Shown here: positions 62,417 to 64,000 of the stretch, one piece after another
Numbering within the stretch: position 1 is the first letter of the stretch
Layout: every line of letters starts with the position of its first letter
From: Bacillota bacterium
GTDB lineage: Bacteria > Bacillota > Clostridia > Christensenellales > SZUA-584
Assembly (NCBI GenBank): GCA_023436115.1
Contig: JAEZKQ010000010.1
Span: forward strand, 1-64,000
Direction of reading: 5' to 3'
Length of the DNA: 64,000 bases
Made by a program: the position numbers and the translations under genes
The notes under the pieces: generated by a model
What the model saw: the letters and a program-made list of their open reading frames with translations, nothing else
The model's database searches: none
Told to the model about the DNA's origin: nothing

Positions 62417-64000
62417 TTATACCTTGTTTTTGGTAGGTGGCATGACGAGGAGTTTTTCGAAAAGCGATTTATCCGGACTGACGAGCAGCGTATTGTAACC
62501 TTCGTATACCACCATACCGGGCTTCGCGCCATTCGGCTTGCGCACATGCTTGCGCGGTGCGTAATCCACAGCCACTTTTGCGCCGCTCTTGGCCTTGCTT
62601 AAATAAGCTGCGATGGTGGCCGCCTCAAGCAGCGTTGTTTCGGGCGCATTACCCTTGGCGCTGCATATCAGTACATGCGAACCGGGTATATCCTTGGTAT
62701 GCAGCCAGATATCATCGGGCGCGGCTGTTTTCATCGTGAGCAGATCGTTCTGCCGGTTGTTTTTGCCCGCCAGTATGGTATATCCGTCCGACGATATAAA
62801 ACGGTGAGGTTCGGATGGTGCCTGCGTGGTGCGCATAGCCGTATGGGCGCGGGGCATAAAGCCGGCCTTGGCAAGCTCATATTCCGTTTCGGCAAGCTCG
62901 TCCAAAGTATCGCTGGCATCGAGAGACACCTGCACGCTTTCCAGAAAAGCGATATCCGCGCTTGTCTGCGCGATACGCTTGGCGACGATATCAAGGCTCT
63001 GGCGCAGCTTGTTGTATTTTTTGTATTGCAACTGCGCGTTGGCGGCGGGGGACAGGCGTGTATCCAGTGTGATGGCGACATCTTTACCCGTTATGTAATC
63101 CTGGGCGACAAGCGTCTGCAACCCACGAGTTATACGGTATATATTTGCGGTGATGAGGTCGCCCTGCGACTTATAGATTTCAGCTTTTTTGGCCTGTTCC
63201 ATGGTAAACTGCTGCTTTTGCAGCGTTTGCGCCAGCTTTTCAAGCTGCTTGGATACAAGACGGTGCAGCGATTCGCGTTTGCGGCCAAGTATCTCCAGCT
63301 CTCTGAGACGGTAATAATACGTATCGACAAGGCTGTTCACGGTCTGTGCGGCAACAGTTTCATCCGCGGCGACGCCGTGAAATGGCAAGGCTGCATAGAA
63401 AAAAGGAACGTCTTGGCGCAGATACATCGTGGGGCGGGGTGTCTCTTTGAAAAAATCGAGTATCACATCGGCGATTCTTTCTGCTTCGCGCGGATGCTCC
63501 ATGTAGCCCTCGGGCATATACCGCCAGAGTATTTCATCGGCTGTCTGCCCCGAAACGCCCTGCAGCAGAGACGACAGATAGGATTTTATCTTGGCGCCGC
63601 CCTTTTTATGAAGCATCTCCACAAGCGTCGGGCGCGATATGGTCTTTGGATTGAGCTTGGTCGACTGGGGCTCTTCATATTCCAGCGACGGCAGCACGCA
63701 CCGCACACGGCTCAAAGACTTGGTGACGTGGCGCAAGCTGTCCATGATGACGTTGTTCTCGGTGAGTATGACGTTGGAGTATTTGCCCATAAGCTCGGCA
63801 ATTAACACGAGGCGGCGGGCAAGGCCCAGTTCGTCCTTGGCTTCCATCGTGATTCTGACGATACGCTCAAGGCCAGTCTGCGCGATATCCACGATCTTTG
63901 CACCTGTTAAGTGCTTACGCAAAAACATACAGAACATCGGCGGTGACTGCGGATTGGCATACTTTTGTTCGGTTAGGTGGAGGCGGCAATCGAACGCGCC
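62417..64000 (-). CDS. rqcH: RQC2/NFACT family ribosome rescue factor (5' end beyond window)
   Basis: 528 residues seen; the frame stays open to 64000 and continues upstream (residues RLHLTEQKY precede the internal MFCMFLRKHL), so the true start lies outside. The family binds stalled 50S-peptidyl-tRNA complexes and adds alanine tails (older names fibronectin-binding FbpA). The order is NFACT-N, helix-hairpin-helix, coiled coil (about 240-300 of the visible part) and NFACT-R with DIWLHTKDIPGSHVLI. Relatives begin roughly 60 residues earlier. It is convergent with yajC. Confidence 0.92.
   Translation of the reverse strand, partial: GAFDCRLHLTEQKYANPQSPPMFCMFLRKHLTGAKIVDIAQTGLERIVRITMEAKDELGLARRLVLIAELMGKYSNVILTENNVIMDSLRHVTKSLSRVRCVLPSLEYEEPQSTKLNPKTISRPTLVEMLHKKGGAKIKSYLSSLLQGVSGQTADEILWRYMPEGYMEHPREAERIADVILDFFKETPRPTMYLRQDVPFFYAALPFHGVAADETVAAQTVNSLVDTYYYRLRELEILGRKRESLHRLVSKQLEKLAQTLQKQQFTMEQAKKAEIYKSQGDLITANIYRITRGLQTLVAQDYITGKDVAITLDTRLSPAANAQLQYKKYNKLRQSLDIVAKRIAQTSADIAFLESVQVSLDASDTLDELAETEYELAKAGFMPRAHTAMRTTQAPSEPHRFISSDGYTILAGKNNRQNDLLTMKTAAPDDIWLHTKDIPGSHVLICSAKGNAPETTLLEAATIAAYLSKAKSGAKVAVDYAPRKHVRKPNGAKPGMVVYEGYNTLLVSPDKSLFEKLLVMPPTKNKV

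Noticed and set aside
62675..63805. 376-codon plus-strand ORF opposite rqcH
   Set aside because: Lies wholly within rqcH, which has clear NFACT domains; no start signal or family match.

Overview
The window reads as chromosome of an anaerobic, fermentative, spore-forming Firmicute of class Clostridia. Evidence: sporulation genes (ylbJ, spoVS, a SpoVB-like flippase, dacF with a sigma-F-like promoter); energy genes typical of oxygen-free metabolism (PPi-type phosphofructokinase, indolepyruvate:ferredoxin oxidoreductase, pta-ackA, several 2[4Fe-4S] proteins); Firmicute control devices (a T-box before hisS-aspS, an L20-type leader before infC-rpmI-rplT); and clostridial gene orders (ylxM-ffh-rpsP-khpA-rimM-trmD, ruvCAB-queA, tgt-yajC). 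Species cannot be fixed from the sequence. Most genes look moderately GC-rich; 40.5-43.6 kb holds AT-rich accessory patches. I saw no tRNA, rRNA, CRISPR array or prophage.

Layout. 0-0.8 kb: IS200-type element with one TnpA. 0.8-2.8 kb (-): SDR epimerase and flavodoxin/ferredoxin pair. 2.8-3.5 kb: a 45-residue ORF and a gene-free stretch with hairpins. 3.5-4.9 kb: MFS exporter behind a leader peptide and hairpins that can hide its ribosome binding site. 5-9.1 kb: YjbQ protein, BlaI-type repressor with its own operator, VanW protein with a repeat tail, PPi-PFK. 9.1-12.2 kb: MntR-like regulator divergent from feoAB. 12.4-17.8 kb: paaK-iorAB-paaK-ACT operon for aryl-2-oxoacid oxidation to aryl-CoA and on to acid plus ATP. 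17.9-21 kb: alr-fau-rsmD-coaD-coiled-coil operon, tail to tail with ylbJ and tmcAL. 23.6-25.9 kb: pta-ackA. 25.9-30.1 kb: T-box, hisS-aspS-rseC-trxA. 30.2-35 kb: spoVS, smc-ftsY. 35-39 kb: lipoprotein and the SRP/ribosome-maturation operon, where trmD is not followed by rplS. 39-44.1 kb: dispersed repeats, DUF362 ferredoxin, lipoprotein, SpoVB-like flippase, a one-helix small protein, an ORF broken by TAG, and an SRPBCC protein. 44.2-47 kb: deoB-punA and a nucleotidyltransferase whose 5' end abuts a repeat. 47-53.3 kb: NlpC/P60 lipoprotein, dacF, surE, RpiR regulator, BaiN-type flavoprotein, infC-rpmI-rplT. 53.4-56 kb: MFS sugar-type transporter, GDPD, orphan EF-Tu domain III protein. 56.2-62.2 kb: ruvCAB-queA, alpha/beta hydrolase, tgt, yajC. 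62.4-64 kb (-): rqcH (RQC2/NFACT), running off the right edge.

How parts connect. SRP (ffh, ftsY, ylxM) and YajC serve protein export. rsmD, rimM, trmD, tmcAL, queA and tgt modify rRNA or tRNA, and queA and tgt act in one queuosine pathway. iorAB plus the PaaK ligases yield reduced ferredoxin and aryl-CoA; pta-ackA does the analogous job for acetyl-CoA. ylbJ, spoVS, the SpoVB-like flippase and dacF point to spore envelope formation.

The most distinctive observations are the leader-peptide attenuator before the first MFS gene, three families of dispersed intergenic repeats, the repeat joined to the nucleotidyltransferase start, a DacF whose KTG box reads ATG, a candidate leaderless NlpC/P60 mRNA, an ATC start for infC, and the in-frame TAG at 43296. 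No wholly new multi-gene defence or biosynthetic system is evident.
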